Positions 47,514 to 56,080 of a DNA stretch of 64,000 bases are shown piece after piece; the first letter of the stretch is position 1, and each line of letters starts with the position of its first letter. The stretch lies in the NCBI RefSeq assembly GCF_008123965.1, contig NZ_VSTH01000062.1, positions 30,856 to 94,855 of the forward strand, in the 5' to 3' direction. Under the pieces are notes generated by a model, which was not told the DNA's origin, did no database searches, and saw only the letters and a program-made list of their open reading frames with translations. The position numbers were made by a program, and so were the translations under genes. This DNA comes from Bradyrhizobium hipponense (lineage in GTDB: Bacteria; Pseudomonadota; Alphaproteobacteria; Rhizobiales; Xanthobacteraceae).

Positions 47514-48788
47514 ATGATCGCACACACCGCCTTCGATCTTATCTTCCGTAACGCCCTGTTGCGATCATCCGCCGCACCCGTCGATGTCGGCGTGAAGGAC
47601 GGCCGCATCGCTGCGATCGAACCAAGGCTCGCCTGCGAGGCTGTCGAAGTCGATATCGGCGGCCGGCTGGCCCTGCCCGGGTTCGTCGACAGCCATATCC
47701 ATCTCGACAAGGCCTGCCTGCTCGGTCGCTGCGGGCACAATCTCGGCAGCGTCTCGGAAGCCATCCGCGCCGTCGCCGGGATGAAGCGGGATTTCACCGT
47801 CGAGGACGTCTACGCACGCGGCGCCAAAGTGCTTGAACGTGCCATCGTGCATGGCACGACGCGTATGCGCACCCATGTCGAGATCGATCCGCGGATCGGC
47901 TTGCGCGGCTTCGAGGCGGTCAAGGCACTCAAGCGCGACTATGCCTGGGCGATCGATCTGTCGCTCTGCGTCTTCCCGCAGGAGGGCCTGACCAAAGATC
48001 CCGGCAGCGATGAGCTCCTGGTCCAGGCGCTGCGCGACGGTGGCGAAACGATCGGCGGCTGTCCCTACACGGACACCGATCCGAACGCCCATCTCGCGCG
48101 TATCTTCGATCTTGCACAAGAATTCGACGTCGACGTCGATCTGCATCTCGACTTCGATCTCGATCCGTCCTGGTGGCACCTCGACGAAGTCTGCCGGCAG
48201 ACCGAGCGGCGCAACTATCAGGGGCGCGTGGCGATCGGCCACGCCACAAAACTCTCGGCGCTGCCGCCGGAACGGCTGAAGGCCGCTACCGCACAGCTGG
48301 CGAAAGCTGGCGTCGCCGTCACCGTGCTGCCCGCAACCGATCTTTATCTGATGGGACGCGAAGCCACCCACAGCGCGCCGCGCGGGCTGACTCTTGCCCA
48401 CAAGCTCGTCGATAACGGCGTGCTCTGCTCGGTCGCTACCAACAACGTACTCAATCCCTTCACGCCGTTCGGAGATGCCTCGCTGCTGCGCATGGCGAAT
48501 TTCTACGCCAATGTTGCGCATGCCTCGGTCAGCGATTTCGACACCTGCCTCGACCTCGTGACCGAGCTGCCGGCGCGGCTGATGAACTTGAAGGATTACG
48601 GAATCGAGGTCGGAAGGCCCGCCGATCTCATCGTGCTCGATACGCACGACAGCCGCTTCGCCATCGCGGAGCTGCCTGAAATCCTGATGGGATTCAAGAG
48701 CGGCCGGAAGACCTTCGAACGGCATCAAGCCGTGACGTTTCCGCCGTCCGAGTCAGGTAAGGCGCGGGTCGTCATCCCTCACGCTTGA
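47514..48788 (+). CDS. Amidohydrolase (cytosine deaminase-like metal-dependent hydrolase)
   Basis: A 424-residue TIM-barrel amidohydrolase. The metal-binding HxH is in VDSHIHLDKA near residue 61, followed by HVEID, HLDFDLD and GHATKLSAL motifs typical of cytosine deaminase-like enzymes. N- and C-terminal strands form the composite beta-sandwich (FDLIFRNALL ... GRPADLIVLDTHD). A deaminase or amidase on a nitrogen heterocycle is likely. Start at the ATG 47514; the long upstream frame is not coding. Its end overlaps the convergent dehydrogenase gene by 17 bases. Confidence 0.82.
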   Translation: MIAHTAFDLIFRNALLRSSAAPVDVGVKDGRIAAIEPRLACEAVEVDIGGRLALPGFVDSHIHLDKACLLGRCGHNLGSVSEAIRAVAGMKRDFTVEDVYARGAKVLERAIVHGTTRMRTHVEIDPRIGLRGFEAVKALKRDYAWAIDLSLCVFPQEGLTKDPGSDELLVQALRDGGETIGGCPYTDTDPNAHLARIFDLAQEFDVDVDLHLDFDLDPSWWHLDEVCRQTERRNYQGRVAIGHATKLSALPPERLKAATAQLAKAGVAVTVLPATDLYLMGREATHSAPRGLTLAHKLVDNGVLCSVATNNVLNPFTPFGDASLLRMANFYANVAHASVSDFDTCLDLVTELPARLMNLKDYGIEVGRPADLIVLDTHDSRFAIAELPEILMGFKSGRKTFERHQAVTFPPSESGKARVVIPHA

Positions 48789-49692
48789 CCCTGGCCAGGA
48801 TGCGGTCCGCCTCCGTGCGCCAATCAGCACTGCGGGCAAACTCCTTCGTGCCCTTTGCGCCGAACAGACCTTGGTCGGCGAGGTCGGCCACCCAGGCCTG
48901 CCGTTCGGCCGTGCCTTGCGCCGACCACGGCGTCAGCCCGGCCTCACGAACGGTCTCCGCGACCTCGCGCACCTCCTCGGCACGACGGCGGCCGTGCTCG
49001 ATCACGCGTTGGAAGAAATAGGCACCCTGCTTCTCCCAGTCGATCGCGGGAAACGTTTCCGCGAGCGAGGCCAGCACCGCGTCCTCGACGCCGTACGCAC
49101 GCGCGGTGGTGAAGCTTTCGATGACCATGGCCTCAAGGCCCTTGATCATGATGCTGCGGCACATCTTTACCGCGGACGATACGCCGAGCTGGTCGCTGGC
49201 AACCTTGGCCGAAAAACCGATCGCGTTCAGAAGCGACTCGAGCTCCCGCGCGCCGGGACCGCCGAGCAGCAGCGGCACCTTGATGCGATAGGGCGGAACA
49301 GACGTCATCACCGCGCCCTCGACATAACGTCCGCCGGCATCATCGACCAGCGCGGCGGCGCGTTGCTTGGCGCCGGGGGAGGCCGAGTTGAAATCGAGGA
49401 ACCACGTGCCCTGGTTGATCGCCGCAGCGCAGGCCTTTGCCACCGGCACGGCCTGGCTGGCAGTGACGGCAGACACGATGCAATCGGATCTCGCGGTGAG
49501 CTCGGCATGAGACGCCGCCAGCGCCACGTCGAACTTCGCCGCATGATCCCTTAGCGGCGCGCCCTGCTCGCCGCCGAGCTTGATGTCATAGGCTGCGACC
49601 TTGATGTCCTGCTGCCGCAGATCCTCGGCCAGAATCCTGCCAACCTCGCCATAGCCGACCAGTCCTATCTGCCATCGCCTCGGATCCGACAT
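48772..49692 (-). CDS. NAD(P)-dependent beta-hydroxyacid dehydrogenase-like protein (DUF1932)
   Basis: A 306-residue protein: N-terminal Rossmann domain (IGLVGYGEVGRILAEDL, residues 9-25) and a 6PGDH-like C-terminal DUF1932 domain with the catalytic lysine in SAVKMCRSIMIKGLEA. It should oxidise or reduce a hydroxyacid. It is the last gene of the aromatic lower-pathway operon and its start overlaps the stop of the decarboxylase-like gene by one base (TGATG), so they are made together. Specific substrate unknown. Confidence 0.78.
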   Translation of the reverse strand: MSDPRRWQIGLVGYGEVGRILAEDLRQQDIKVAAYDIKLGGEQGAPLRDHAAKFDVALAASHAELTARSDCIVSAVTASQAVPVAKACAAAINQGTWFLDFNSASPGAKQRAAALVDDAGGRYVEGAVMTSVPPYRIKVPLLLGGPGARELESLLNAIGFSAKVASDQLGVSSAVKMCRSIMIKGLEAMVIESFTTARAYGVEDAVLASLAETFPAIDWEKQGAYFFQRVIEHGRRRAEEVREVAETVREAGLTPWSAQGTAERQAWVADLADQGLFGAKGTKEFARSADWRTEADRILARVKREG

Positions 49693-50561
49693 CAGTTCAG
49701 TCCTCGTGTCGTCGCGTCGAAGAGCTCGTCGGCCTCATATCGCCGCGGAATCAGCGCCTGCTGGAACGCATATTGGACGATCAGCTCCAGTGGCTTCCTG
49801 TTTGCCTCGATGCCGAACGGGAGGAGGTCGGGCGTTGCCGCCGGCCCGGCCTGCATCTTGTTCTGCTTGAGAAGATCATAAACATCTGCGACCACGTCGG
49901 GATGCAATTTCGCGAGTTGCTCGGTCACGACCACGAGATGGTTGACGGGGACGACGCCGCAGCGGGCGTACCATTTCGCCGCCTCTGCAGTGGGATCTGG
50001 GAACAACGGCTTCAGACGCGCGTCGTTCGAGGTCTCGCCGAGGACGGCGTCGATCTCGCCGTCGATCAGCATTTGCAGGATCTTCTTGTCGTTTGGCGCG
50101 CGCTCGGTGGCGTCGACATATTCGGCGACGTGCGGATCCTCGAATGTCACCCAGCTTATGCTGTCGAGATCGACGCCGTAATCGTTGGCGAGGATGCCCC
50201 TGATCCAGGCGCCGGTCGTCGTCGTGAACGAGCGGATGCCAACGCGCTTGCCTTCGAGGTCTGACGGCCCGAGCGTTCCGCGCGCGGGATTATACAGCGC
50301 GTAAGCATGCTGAAAGCGGCCGAGCATGGTCGCCGGCAGCAGCACTAGTGGCTTGCCGTACGCCTTCGCCATCAGATAAGTGACGATCGCCATCTCGCAG
50401 ACGTCGAACGCCTGCTCGCGCACCATCGGCTTGAACGCCGTGTTGGTCGGCGTGTACTCGATGAAGTCGAGATCGAAAAGGTCGGAGCGAAGCTCGCCGC
50501 TCTTCACCGCCTGGACATGGCGGTGACTGCCGAGCACGGCCTTCAGCTTGAGACGATCCAT
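49692..50561 (-). CDS. 4,5-dihydroxyphthalate decarboxylase-like protein (periplasmic-binding fold)
   Basis: A 289-residue protein of the family that includes Pht5/DHP decarboxylase, built on the bilobal binding-protein fold but lacking a signal peptide, so cytoplasmic. Family words: AFDVCEMAIVTYLMAK and LEGKRVGIRSFTTTTGAWIRGIL. The proven member converts 4,5-dihydroxyphthalate to protocatechuate. Sitting beside LigK, GalB and LigI homologues, which degrade the ring-cleavage products of protocatechuate, the assignment is sensible, but many relatives are annotated only as substrate-binding proteins. Ring-cleavage genes themselves are not in the window. Confidence 0.6.
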   Translation of the reverse strand: MDRLKLKAVLGSHRHVQAVKSGELRSDLFDLDFIEYTPTNTAFKPMVREQAFDVCEMAIVTYLMAKAYGKPLVLLPATMLGRFQHAYALYNPARGTLGPSDLEGKRVGIRSFTTTTGAWIRGILANDYGVDLDSISWVTFEDPHVAEYVDATERAPNDKKILQMLIDGEIDAVLGETSNDARLKPLFPDPTAEAAKWYARCGVVPVNHLVVVTEQLAKLHPDVVADVYDLLKQNKMQAGPAATPDLLPFGIEANRKPLELIVQYAFQQALIPRRYEADELFDATTRGLN

Positions 50562-50582
50562 CCGCCCGCTCCGCTGTTTTCC

Positions 50583-51266
50583 TTAGACATCCTCGGGATT
50601 GTCGACATAGACGAGTCCGGCCTTCGCCAGCGCCTCGCGCATGCTGTACATGTCGAGGCCGAGCTCGCCCGAGGCCAGCCGCTTGCGCTTGCCGCCTTCG
50701 TCAGCATTGCGCGTTTTCGCCTTCTCGGCGACTTCAGCGGCGTAACGCTTCGGCACCGCCACGACGCCGTCGTCATCGGCCACGATGATGTCACCGGGTT
50801 CGACGTTGACCCCGGCACAGACCACGGGAACGTTGACCGAGCCGAGTGTCGCCTTGACCGTGCCCTTGGCCGAGATTGCGCGCGACCATACCGGAAACTT
50901 CATCTCATGCAGCGCTTTGACGTCGCGGCAGCCGGCATCGATGATCAGGCCCTGCACGCCGCGCGCCCTCAGCGAGGTCGCAAGCAATTCGCCGAACATG
51001 CCGTCAGTATTGTCGGTGGTGCAGCCGACGACCAGAATGTCGCCCTTTCTGCACTGCTCGACCGCGACATGGATCATCCAGTTGTCGCCGGGCTGCGCCA
51101 GCACCGTGACCGCGGGACCCGCAATCGCCGCGCCCGGCCAGACCGGCCGCAAGTACGGCTTCATCAGCCCGATGCGGCCATAGGCCTCGTGCACGGTCGA
51201 GACGCCGTACTCTGCCATTCCGGCGGGATCGGCGCGTTTGATATTGCGAACGACGACCGGCTTCAT
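50583..51266 (-). CDS. ligK: 4-carboxy-4-hydroxy-2-oxoadipate (CHA) aldolase / oxaloacetate decarboxylase
   Basis: A 227-residue class II aldolase of the LigK/GalC (RraA-like) fold. Key block: GMFGELLATSLRARGVQGLIIDAGCRD, where the GE-L-A and the RG-G-IID-RD motifs bind metal and pyruvate enolate. It splits CHA into pyruvate and oxaloacetate, the last step of protocatechuate 4,5-cleavage and gallate degradation. Overlaps the galB gene by four bases, so the two successive enzymes are coupled. RraA-like regulators are the main alternative, but the context argues for an aldolase. Confidence 0.85.
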   Translation of the reverse strand: MKPVVVRNIKRADPAGMAEYGVSTVHEAYGRIGLMKPYLRPVWPGAAIAGPAVTVLAQPGDNWMIHVAVEQCRKGDILVVGCTTDNTDGMFGELLATSLRARGVQGLIIDAGCRDVKALHEMKFPVWSRAISAKGTVKATLGSVNVPVVCAGVNVEPGDIIVADDDGVVAVPKRYAAEVAEKAKTRNADEGGKRKRLASGELGLDMYSMREALAKAGLVYVDNPEDV

Positions 51267-51976
51267 GCTAAGACCTCCTCAACGGTCGGAAACAAGCGCT
51301 GATAGGCCTCGCCATAGGTCATGGGCACGCCGGTGTTGCGGCTGCCCTGGATGCCGCGGTTGAGCGCGACGCGCTCGTAATAGCCCCACAGATGCTTTTG
51401 CGCGGCCAGGATCTGGAACGCTTCGTATTTCTCCTTCCAGACCTCATCGATCTTGAGGATCAGGTTCGGCTTGAAGTTGCACATCTCCGGCTGGTGCGGC
51501 TCGAACAGGAACACCGGGGGAGCGGAATATTTGTAGTGCGCACCGGGCTTGTGGCCCATCGCCTGGGCGACCACGCGGGTCTCCTGGGCGAAATGCGCCG
51601 CGTTCGGGTGGTCGAAATTGTAGGGATCTTCCAGCGCGTGCGTCAGCACGAAGCTCGGATTGAGCTCGCGGTAGATGTCGACCATGCGGTCGAAATGCGC
51701 CTCGTTCAGCTTCAACGGATAATCGCCGCAGTCGAAGAACTCGATCTCGGCGCCGAGCAGCTTGGCCGCCCGCTCCGCTTCATCCTTGCGCCCACCCTTG
51801 ACCGACTCCAGTGTCGCGCCCGCCTCCTTCCAGGCAAACTGGCTCTCGCCGCGCTCGCCGAAGGACATGCAGACGATCTTCATGCGATAGCCCTTCTTCG
51901 CGTGCAGCGCGATGGCTCCTCCAGCGCGCCAGACGAAGTCGCCCGGATGTGCCGTGATCACGAGACCTGTATTCAT
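51263..51976 (-). CDS. galB: 4-oxalomesaconate hydratase, GalB (PIG-L/LmbE fold)
   Basis: A 237-residue zinc protein of the PIG-L deacetylase fold. The zinc-binding start is AHPGDFVWRAGG (H10, D13), with HALEDPYNFDHPNAA as the second ligand block. GalB of Pseudomonas putida uses this fold to hydrate 4-oxalomesaconate to CHA, and the gene is followed by the CHA aldolase gene exactly as expected. Its HPGD, rather than the HPDD of true deacetylases, is consistent with the hydratase group. Ends by overlapping ligK. Confidence 0.8.
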   Translation of the reverse strand: MNTGLVITAHPGDFVWRAGGAIALHAKKGYRMKIVCMSFGERGESQFAWKEAGATLESVKGGRKDEAERAAKLLGAEIEFFDCGDYPLKLNEAHFDRMVDIYRELNPSFVLTHALEDPYNFDHPNAAHFAQETRVVAQAMGHKPGAHYKYSAPPVFLFEPHQPEMCNFKPNLILKIDEVWKEKYEAFQILAAQKHLWGYYERVALNRGIQGSRNTGVPMTYGEAYQRLFPTVEEVLA

Positions 51977-52043
51977 GGGACAAACTCCCCTCTCTCATTC
52001 GTAGACATCATGGGCTCCTTGCGTCCTGCGGGAAGCCAATTCA

Positions 52044-53345
52044 TCAGGCCGCGGCGACCGCGGGTTCCTCGCCATCGAGCACGCGCTTCAAGCGCTCGCC
52101 GTCGAGCGCGCCTTCCCATTTGGCAATCGCAATCGTCGCCACCGCGTTCCCGATCAAATTGGTCGGCGTCAGTCCCTGCGACATCAGGCGGTGAATACCG
52201 AGCACCAGCGCAACGCTCGTCACCGGAATAGTGCCGGTCGCCGACAGCGTCGCCGCCAGCACGACGAAGGCAGCGCCCGCGATTCCCGCCGCGCCCTTGG
52301 AGGTCACCAGCAGGATCAAGAGCAACTCGACCTGTTCGGCGAGCCCGAGCGGTGTATTGGTCGCCTGCGCCAGGAACACCGAGGCCGCCGCCAGATACAG
52401 GCAGGTGCCGTCGAGATTGAAGGAATAGCCGGTCGGGATCACCAGCCCGACCACGCTCTTCTCGCAGCCGGCTGTCTCCAGCTTGGTCAGCATCCGCGGC
52501 AACACTGTTTCGGATGATGTCGTGGCGATGCAGATCAACAACTCTTCCCAGATATAGCGGATCAACTTGAGCAGCGAGAAACCGCAGAGACGCGCGACCG
52601 GGCCGAGCGCCACGATGATGAAGATCACGCAGGTGAGATAGAAGCCACCCAGCAGCTTGCCGAGCGAGGCCAGTGAGCCGACGCCGAACCTGCCGACCGT
52701 AAACGCAATGGCGCCGAACGCGCCGATCGGCGCCGCCCACATCACGAAACCGACGACGGCGAACACCATCTTGGCGGCGATGTCGATCAGATTGACCAGC
52801 GGTGCCGCGCGTTCGCCGAGCTGTACCAGCGCAAAGCCGCACAGCACCGAAATGAACAGGACCTGCAGTATGTTGCCTTCGGCGAAGGCGCCGACGAAAG
52901 TGGCAGGAACGATGTTCATCAGGAATGGCACGAAGCCGATGGCGCCGGTCTGCTTGACATAAGGCTCGATCGCGCTGGCGTTGATGCTGGCGGAATCGAT
53001 GTTCATGCCGACGCCGGGCTTCAGCACGTTGACAGCGACAAGGCCGATCACCAGTGCGATCGTGGTCATGATCTCGAAATAGACGATCGCCTTGACCGCG
53101 ACGCGGCCCACCCGCGCCATGTCGGCCATATGCGCGATGCCGTGCACGACGGTGCAGAAGATGATCGGCGCGATCAGCATCCGGATCGCCTTGATGAAGC
53201 CATCGCCGAGCGGCTGCATCTTGGCGCCCGCCTCGGGACTGGCGATCCCGAGCGCGATGCCGGCCGCCATGGCGATGAGCACCTGGATCCAGAGCTCCTT
53301 CCACCAGGCGCGCCCGCGCGGTTTGTCGATCGCGAGCGCCGTCAT
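52044..53345 (-). CDS. dctA: C4-dicarboxylate:cation symporter (DctA type)
   Basis: A 433-residue inner-membrane symporter of the DAACS family. Conserved blocks: PLGDGFIKAIRMLIAPIIFCT near residue 55, the serine-rich re-entrant loop TTSSETVLPRML, and GYSFNLDGTCLYLA, which binds the substrate. Takes up succinate/malate/fumarate-like dicarboxylates with cations. Its start overlaps the stop of ligI by four bases, which places it inside the aromatic operon, so it may import an aromatic-pathway dicarboxylate or a related acid instead of serving as the symbiotic transporter. Confidence 0.88.
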   Translation of the reverse strand: MTALAIDKPRGRAWWKELWIQVLIAMAAGIALGIASPEAGAKMQPLGDGFIKAIRMLIAPIIFCTVVHGIAHMADMARVGRVAVKAIVYFEIMTTIALVIGLVAVNVLKPGVGMNIDSASINASAIEPYVKQTGAIGFVPFLMNIVPATFVGAFAEGNILQVLFISVLCGFALVQLGERAAPLVNLIDIAAKMVFAVVGFVMWAAPIGAFGAIAFTVGRFGVGSLASLGKLLGGFYLTCVIFIIVALGPVARLCGFSLLKLIRYIWEELLICIATTSSETVLPRMLTKLETAGCEKSVVGLVIPTGYSFNLDGTCLYLAAASVFLAQATNTPLGLAEQVELLLILLVTSKGAAGIAGAAFVVLAATLSATGTIPVTSVALVLGIHRLMSQGLTPTNLIGNAVATIAIAKWEGALDGERLKRVLDGEEPAVAAA

Positions 53346-54220
53346 CGGTCGAACTCGAACAGGCGCGCCGGATTATCGACGAGGATCTTCTGCTGGAATT
53401 CGGGCTCTGGCGCGAACAGCGGGATCAAGTCGACGAGATCGCCGTCATTCGGCATCGCCTTGACGTTGGGATGCGGCCAGTCGGTGCCCCAGATGACGCG
53501 ATCGACCGCGGTCTCGACGATTTTGCGCGCAAACGGCGCCGCATCCGTGAAGGGCGGACCGGCCGAGGACACGCGCTCGGAGCCGCAGATCTTGACCCAG
53601 CACTTCTCGTCGCGCTGCATCAGCTCGATCAGGATCTTGAACGGAAGCTGATCGAGCCCTTCGGACGCCTTGACCCGCCCCATATGGTCGATCGTGTAGC
53701 TCAGCGGCAGCTTCGCCAGCATGTCGGCATATTCGGGCAGATCGATCGCGTCGAAATGCAGGTCGATGTGCCAGCCGAGCGGCGCGACCATCGCGATGAC
53801 TCGGTCGAACACGTCCTTGTCGGGCACGCCGCCGAGATGGCGAACGAAATTGAAGCGGCAGCCGCGAAAACCGCCCTCGTGCAGATCGCGAAGCCCGCGC
53901 TCGGTGATGGTGCCGTCGATGTTGGAGACTGCGCGGTAGGCGCCGTTACTCTCTGCGATGGCGTCGAGCGCCACCGTATTGTCGGTGCCATGCACACTGG
54001 CATTGACGATGACGGCGCGCTCTACGCCGAGCTTTGCGTGCAGAATCCTGAAGTCCTCAAGCGGCGCGTCGGGCGGCGTGTAAGAGCGATCCGGCGCATA
54101 GGGATATTTCACGCCCGGCCCGAAGATATGGCAATGCGCGTCGCAGGACTGTTTTGGCAGCTTGAATTTCGGCGTGCGCGTGTTCGGGTCGGGCGGCGGA
54201 ATGGTCGGTGTGTACATCAT
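53342..54220 (-). CDS. ligI: 2-pyrone-4,6-dicarboxylate (PDC) hydrolase-like amidohydrolase, LigI type
   Basis: A 292-residue TIM-barrel hydrolase of the amidohydrolase-2 family. DAHCHIFGP (H29, H31), RAVIVNASVHGTDN, the barrel His in IDHMGR and the catalytic Asp in WGTDWPHPN match LigI, which opens PDC to 4-oxalomesaconate, the substrate of the GalB encoded downstream. No signal peptide. It is followed by dctA with an overlapping ATGA and preceded by a second LigI-like gene six bases upstream. PDC or a related lactone is the probable substrate. Confidence 0.78.
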   Translation of the reverse strand: MMYTPTIPPPDPNTRTPKFKLPKQSCDAHCHIFGPGVKYPYAPDRSYTPPDAPLEDFRILHAKLGVERAVIVNASVHGTDNTVALDAIAESNGAYRAVSNIDGTITERGLRDLHEGGFRGCRFNFVRHLGGVPDKDVFDRVIAMVAPLGWHIDLHFDAIDLPEYADMLAKLPLSYTIDHMGRVKASEGLDQLPFKILIELMQRDEKCWVKICGSERVSSAGPPFTDAAPFARKIVETAVDRVIWGTDWPHPNVKAMPNDGDLVDLIPLFAPEPEFQQKILVDNPARLFEFDR

Positions 54221-54225
54221 TGTCG

Positions 54226-55185
54226 TCAGCTGAACTTGAACAGGCGCGCCGGATTGTCGACCAGCAGCATCTGCCGGATCGCGCTATCGGGCGCATAGAG
54301 GGGGATCAGATCGACGAGGTCGCCGTCATTCGGCATGATCTTGACGTTGGGGTGCGGCCAGTCGGTGCCCCAGATAACGCGATCGGGCGCGTTGTCGATC
54401 AGCGCTTTTGCAAACGGCACCGCGTCGTGGAACGGCTTGCCGGCGGCGTAGGCGCGCTCCAGACCGGTGATCTTGACCCAGCACTTCTCGTCCTTCTTCT
54501 GAAGGTCGATCAGCGCAGTGAATCCGGGATCCCCGAGCCCCGTCGCCGCCTGCACCGTGCCCATGTGATCGATTACGTAGCGCGTCGGCAGCGCGGTCAG
54601 GATCGGCGCGAATTCAGCGATCGAGCCCGGCTCGAAATAGACGTCGATGTGCCAGCCCAGCTCGGCAACGCGTTGCACGATACGCTCGAACTTGGTCATG
54701 TCGCCGACGCCGCCGAGGCGCTTGAGGAAGGCGAATCGGCAGCCGCAGATGCCGGCCTTGTCGAGCGCCGCCAGCTCCTTCTCGGTCATCTCGTCGTTGA
54801 CGTTGGCGATGCCCTTATAGGCGCCCTCGCTCTGCGCGATGGCATCGATGACGACGTGATTGTCGGTGCCGTGCACGGTGGCATTGACGATCACGCAGCG
54901 CTCGACGCCGATTGTCTCGTGCACCCTGCGAAACGCCTCCAGCGGCGCATCAGCGGTGTTGTAGGGGCGGTTCGTAGCGAAGGGGTAACGGGACGCTGGG
55001 CCGAAGATATGGGTGTGGCTGTCGCAGGATTTCGGCGGCAGCTTGAAGGAAGGCGTCTTTGGATTGGGATCCGGCGGCTCGATGGTCGGGATCGCCTTCG
55101 GCGCAGTGGTCTGCGCGCGCACGTCCGTTGCCCATGCGGCTCCGGCCAACCCGGTCAAGAGATGCAAGCACGCCCGCCTGTTCAT
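54226..55185 (-). CDS. LigI-like amidohydrolase with an N-terminal export signal
   Basis: A 319-residue paralogue of the neighbouring LigI (both carry HGTDN, IDHMGxV and WGTDWPHPNVK). It differs by an N-terminal signal-like segment (CLHLLTGLAGAAWATDVRAQ) that suggests periplasmic export, with metal ligands H57 and H59 in CDSHTHIFGP. A periplasmic lactonase that prepares substrate for uptake fits the divergent Bug-type binding protein and the DctA symporter, but this is an inference. First catabolic gene after the tetR gene, six bases before ligI. Confidence 0.72.
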   Translation of the reverse strand: MNRRACLHLLTGLAGAAWATDVRAQTTAPKAIPTIEPPDPNPKTPSFKLPPKSCDSHTHIFGPASRYPFATNRPYNTADAPLEAFRRVHETIGVERCVIVNATVHGTDNHVVIDAIAQSEGAYKGIANVNDEMTEKELAALDKAGICGCRFAFLKRLGGVGDMTKFERIVQRVAELGWHIDVYFEPGSIAEFAPILTALPTRYVIDHMGTVQAATGLGDPGFTALIDLQKKDEKCWVKITGLERAYAAGKPFHDAVPFAKALIDNAPDRVIWGTDWPHPNVKIMPNDGDLVDLIPLYAPDSAIRQMLLVDNPARLFKFS

Positions 55186-55255
55186 TTCCTCAACACCCCG
55201 TCACATGGACCGCTTGCGAGCGGAAACGCTGATGCGCTCCCCTCGACGGTTTCTT

Positions 55256-55966
55256 TCAAGTCTTGGTGGTCGCGACCGTGCGCCGGCGCGTCGGCGCGGC
55301 CTGATCGAGCGGCGGCGCCTGGAACGCGGCGACGGTTGCCTGCACCAGCTGCTCGATGGCGCTGGCGGCATCGCCACCGTCGGCCTCACCGCGCGACAGG
55401 CGCGAAACGCGCTCCGGGGTCACCAGCGAATAATAGAGCGCGCCGAGCAGGAAATGGCTGCGCCAGACGATATCGGTGCGAGGGATGTGCGGCAGGCTCT
55501 CGTGGATCGCATCGATGAAGGCGTGGCTGGTGTCGTCGAAGGTCTGCGCGATGATTTTTCGCGCGACCTCGTTGCCTTCCGCCGACATCACCGCGCGAAG
55601 CCGCGTGAAGCGCGCCCCGCCGCCGGCCAGATCGCTACCCGAGGTGAAGGCCGGCACCACATAGGCGCGCACGATCGCTTCCAAGCGGTCCTGCAGATCG
55701 CGCACGCGTTTGGCGGCGGCGAGCAGCTCGGAACGGCGAAGATTCATCGGCCCGCAATGGCGCCGATAGATCTCCAGCAGCAGACCGTCCTTGGTCTTGA
55801 AATGATAGGTGACGCTGCCGGGATTGGCACCGGCAGCCTGCGCGATGTCGCGCACCGATACGGCATTGAAGCCGTTGGTGGCGAACAGCTCCTCGGCCGC
55901 GGCGAGGATCGCCTCGCGCATATTCGGCTTGCGGGCCGTTTCCTTGCTGGTGGGCTTGCGTACCAT
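55256..55966 (-). CDS. TetR family regulator of the aromatic lower-pathway cluster
   Basis: A 236-residue repressor. HTH in AILAAAEELFATNGFNAVSVRDIAQAAGANPGSVTYHFKTK, then a C-terminal TetR domain (RLRAVMSAEGNEVARKIIAQTF...). The ATG at 55966 lies four bases from a perfect 18-base palindrome (55971-55988), the obvious operator, which also faces the divergent Bug binding protein. It is followed on the same strand by LigI-like genes, dctA, galB, ligK and others, so it probably controls the whole unit in response to an aromatic intermediate. Confidence 0.88.
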   Translation of the reverse strand: MVRKPTSKETARKPNMREAILAAAEELFATNGFNAVSVRDIAQAAGANPGSVTYHFKTKDGLLLEIYRRHCGPMNLRRSELLAAAKRVRDLQDRLEAIVRAYVVPAFTSGSDLAGGGARFTRLRAVMSAEGNEVARKIIAQTFDDTSHAFIDAIHESLPHIPRTDIVWRSHFLLGALYYSLVTPERVSRLSRGEADGGDAASAIEQLVQATVAAFQAPPLDQAAPTRRRTVATTKT

Positions 55967-55970
55967 GCGA

Positions 55971-55988
55971 TTTGTACTATCGTACAAA
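55971..55988. promoter_or_regulatory. Putative TetR operator
   Basis: TTTGTAC-TATC-GTACAAA: perfect seven-base arms with a four-base spacer, in the divergent region between tetR (start 55966) and the Bug-type binding protein (start 56081). One site could control both directions. Confidence 0.8.
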
Positions 55989-56080
55989 AGATCAGGTCTC
56001 GTCAACAAAAACCAGTTGGCAGCGTCCGGAGCGGCGTGGAATTCGTCGCACGGACCCAAATGCCCTCAGGAGCGCGGAAA

